Below are positions 62,381 through 64,000 of a DNA stretch of 64,000 nt, piece after piece. A program made the translations under genes and the position numbers. The first letter of the stretch is position 1. Each line of letters opens with the position of its first letter. The stretch is from Prevotella sp. (GTDB lineage Bacteria > Bacillota_I > Bacilli_A > ML615J-28 > CAG-313), in contig JAMPDF010000005.1 in the NCBI GenBank assembly GCA_023665755.1, forward strand, positions 1 through 64,000, written 5' to 3'. Below the pieces are notes generated by a model. It saw nothing but the letters and a program-made list of their open reading frames with translations. It was not told the origin of the DNA and did no database searches.

Positions 62381-62418
62381 GTCTTTATGGTATAATATAT
62401 AAAAGGTAGAATAAAAAT

Positions 62419-63273
62419 ATGACAAAAGAAAAGGTAAAACAAATTTTAAATCAGGAAAATATTGTTGTAAAAAAACAGTATGGTCAAAACTTTTTATTAG
62501 ATGAAAATGTCCTCGAAAAAATAGTAGATGCTGCAGAAATTACAAACGATATCAATGTAGTGGAAATTGGTCCTGGACTCGGATTTTTGACAGAACGTTT
62601 GCAATGCAAGGCCAATCAAGTTTTATGTTATGAAATAGATAGTCAAATGGTCGAACATCTTCAAACAAAATCATTTTCAAATGTTAAAATTATACAAGAT
62701 GATATTTTAAACCGGGTATTGAATGAAGACTTTTCGATGTATTTTGATAACAAGCCAATCTATGTAGTTGCTAATTTGCCATATTATATAACAACGCCCA
62801 TTTTAATAAAAATTCTTGAAGAGACTCGTTTAGTATCAAAAATGATAGTGATGATGCAAACAGAAGTTGCTAAAAGATTATGTGGAAAACCATCCACAAA
62901 AGATTACAATAGTTTAAGTGTATTGATACAATACTTTACAAAAGCAGAGTTATTATTTCCAGTTTATCCTCATTCTTTTTATCCGGAACCCGGTGTTGAA
63001 AGTAGTGTGGTATCCTTAGAATATAAAGAAATACCTGAAAACAAAGCAGATGATTTAAATTATTTTTTAAAATTTAACCGGGCTATTTTTGCGCAAAGAA
63101 GAAAGACATTGATGAATAATATTGTAAAAGCATACCCTTATCCAAAAGAAAAAATATTAGAATTATTGATGCAACTAGGCATCCATGAAAATATTCGATC
63201 AGAAGCGCTTAGTGTATCTACTATAGTTGAACTTGCCAATTTGTTTTACCATACATTTGAACAAAATAAATAA
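62419..63273 (+). CDS. rsmA: 16S rRNA dimethyladenosine transferase RsmA (KsgA)
   Basis: A 284-residue methyltransferase that dimethylates two adjacent adenines at the 3' end of 16S rRNA. The SAM site is VVEIGPGLGFLTERL, the catalytic loop NLPYYITTPI, and the N-terminal KKQYGQNFLLDENVLEKI is typical. Length is normal. yabG follows, as in B. subtilis (ksgA-yabG). Confidence 0.95.
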   Translation: MTKEKVKQILNQENIVVKKQYGQNFLLDENVLEKIVDAAEITNDINVVEIGPGLGFLTERLQCKANQVLCYEIDSQMVEHLQTKSFSNVKIIQDDILNRVLNEDFSMYFDNKPIYVVANLPYYITTPILIKILEETRLVSKMIVMMQTEVAKRLCGKPSTKDYNSLSVLIQYFTKAELLFPVYPHSFYPEPGVESSVVSLEYKEIPENKADDLNYFLKFNRAIFAQRRKTLMNNIVKAYPYPKEKILELLMQLGIHENIRSEALSVSTIVELANLFYHTFEQNK

Positions 63274-63300
63274 CAACTTTTTAGATATCATCATATACTA
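63272..63300 (+). promoter_or_regulatory. Candidate sigma-K promoter of yabG
   Basis: AACA, 16 nt, CATATACTA fits the sigma-K pattern (mACm, 16 nt, CATAnnnTA) without mismatch. yabG is a sigma-K gene in B. subtilis. The GGGTGA site begins 4 nt after the -10 element. Confidence 0.5.
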
Positions 63301-63315
63301 ATATGGGTGAATATC

Positions 63316-64000
63316 GTGGATTTAAAAAAGAAGGATCTCGTATTAGTTAGTGGAGATCAAAATATATATGTGATTGAAGAAATACAAGATAACATAGCTA
63401 CAGTAAAAGGATTTACACATCGTATTCGAAAAGATGTAGATATTTCTTTGTTAAAAAGAGCAAAAGATGAACAAATTTTGCAAGAGACGAAAGCACAAGA
63501 AACATTAAAACATCGCGTATTGCAGAAAAAAGAAAGAAGAAATAGACATCAAATTTTATATGGAAGAATTCTTCATATTGACGGGGATAAAGAATTCTTG
63601 GAAAGTTGTTTAAATCTATATCAGGAAATGAATATCCCATCAGATGGTTTGTATTTACATGAAGAAGACATCAAAAATAAAATAGAACATGTATTACTTA
63701 CTGTAACACCCGATATAGTTGTGATTACGGGTCATGATGTGTATAATGGAAAAGGAATAAAGGATTTAAACAATTATCAAAATTCTAAACATTTTATGGA
63801 AGCAGTGCGTATGATTAGAAAACATTTTGATAGAGAATCTGTTGTTGTTATTGTAGGAGCTTGCGCTTCTCATTTTGAGGCGCTACTAGCATCTGGAGCC
63901 AATTTTTCATCTTCTCCTAAACGGATTAATATACATACATATGATCCAGCTATTATTGCTATAAAGGTTGCTACAACATCATGTAATAAAAATGTAGATT
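63316..64000 (+). CDS. yabG: Sporulation-specific protease YabG, cut by the window end
   Basis: 228 residues are visible from a GTG with GGGTGA 5 nt upstream. The first 50 are a small barrel (DLVLVSGDQNIYVIEEIQD); the family core follows: GRILHIDGDKEFLESCL, ITGHDVYNGKG with the probable catalytic His, and VIVGACASHFEALLASGANF with the probable catalytic Cys, then SSPKRINIHTYDP. YabG trims spore coat proteins. Only the last part is missing. An ATG frame at 63303 stops early, so GTG is right. The rsmA-yabG order is as in Bacillus. Confidence 0.9.
   Translation, partial: MDLKKKDLVLVSGDQNIYVIEEIQDNIATVKGFTHRIRKDVDISLLKRAKDEQILQETKAQETLKHRVLQKKERRNRHQILYGRILHIDGDKEFLESCLNLYQEMNIPSDGLYLHEEDIKNKIEHVLLTVTPDIVVITGHDVYNGKGIKDLNNYQNSKHFMEAVRMIRKHFDRESVVVIVGACASHFEALLASGANFSSSPKRINIHTYDPAIIAIKVATTSCNKNVD

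Noticed and set aside
1..64000. CRISPR array, insertion sequence, prophage, tRNA or rRNA gene
   Set aside because: No regularly spaced repeats, transposase or integrase genes, tRNA cloverleaf or rRNA sequence were noticed on reading; short tRNA genes could be missed without a tool.
1..64000. Mollicutes genetic code (UGA as Trp)
   Set aside because: TGA acts as a stop in pth, recF and folD, and conserved Trp positions use TGG.

Overview
This is about 64 kb of a very AT-rich Bacillota (Firmicutes) chromosome spanning the replication origin. Standard stop usage (TGA stops at pth and recF, TGG for Trp), T-box leaders, an RNA polymerase delta subunit, the rpmH|dnaA origin layout and several endospore genes (spoVT, a cwlJ-like hydrolase, gerQ, bofA, yabG) point to a small-genome, spore-forming member of Bacilli, probably an uncultured Erysipelotrichia- or Mollicutes-related gut-type lineage. 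The lineage is inference; the gene content is read from the sequence.

Layout. 1-11191 (minus strand) is an accessory block of secreted and surface proteins: a phosphodiester-glycosidase-like protein cut by the window edge, a GT2-like glycosyltransferase, an orphan lipoprotein, a 1080-residue HExxH protease with Ig-like repeats, an M28 peptidase, and an orphan solute-binding lipoprotein paired with a small Ig-like protein; fba lies among them. 11413-18000 (minus) is a housekeeping run: CopZ-like protein, ppa, folD, pth, mfd and spoVT. 18106-19551 (plus) holds cwlJ, gerQ and a HIT gene. serS with its T-box leader, gyrA, gyrB, recF and an S4-domain gene follow on the minus strand. A 1.37-kb T-rich non-coding stretch and a ParA/ribbon-helix-helix pair on the plus strand separate recF from dnaN-dnaA. 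DnaA boxes lie on both sides of dnaA. To the right, on plus, come an unknown lipoprotein, rpmH, rnpA, yidC, jag, mnmE and T-box-asnS. After a minus-strand membrane protein come a small-protein/NfeD/SPFH operon, a YgiQ radical-SAM gene, dnaX-ebfC-recR, a sugar-type ABC importer operon with a nuclease lipoprotein and an OB-fold lipoprotein, two nrnA-like genes with surE, bofA, a DUF1934 gene, rpoE, rsmA and yabG (cut by the right edge).

How they work together. Transcription diverges from the origin, as usual in Bacillota. The most unusual functional unit is the operon at 48933-58238: a MalK-type ATPase, two MalF/MalG-type permeases, a solute-binding lipoprotein, a staphylococcal-nuclease-like lipoprotein with OB folds, and a 1023-residue lipoprotein with OB-fold and Ig-like modules, behind a LacI-type operator. 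I read it as a candidate extracellular nucleic-acid capture, cutting and import system. The next transcription unit carries two NrnA-like nanoRNA/pAp phosphatases and SurE, which could finish intracellular degradation. The second unusual unit is the plasmid-style ParA/RHH partition pair beside a repeat-rich non-coding region within the origin cluster; the usual mnmG-rsmG-soj-spo0J genes do not follow mnmE.

Four sporulation genes carry promoter-like sequences matching the sigma factor known for their B. subtilis counterparts. In three of them the Shine-Dalgarno sequence lies almost at the predicted RNA 5' end.
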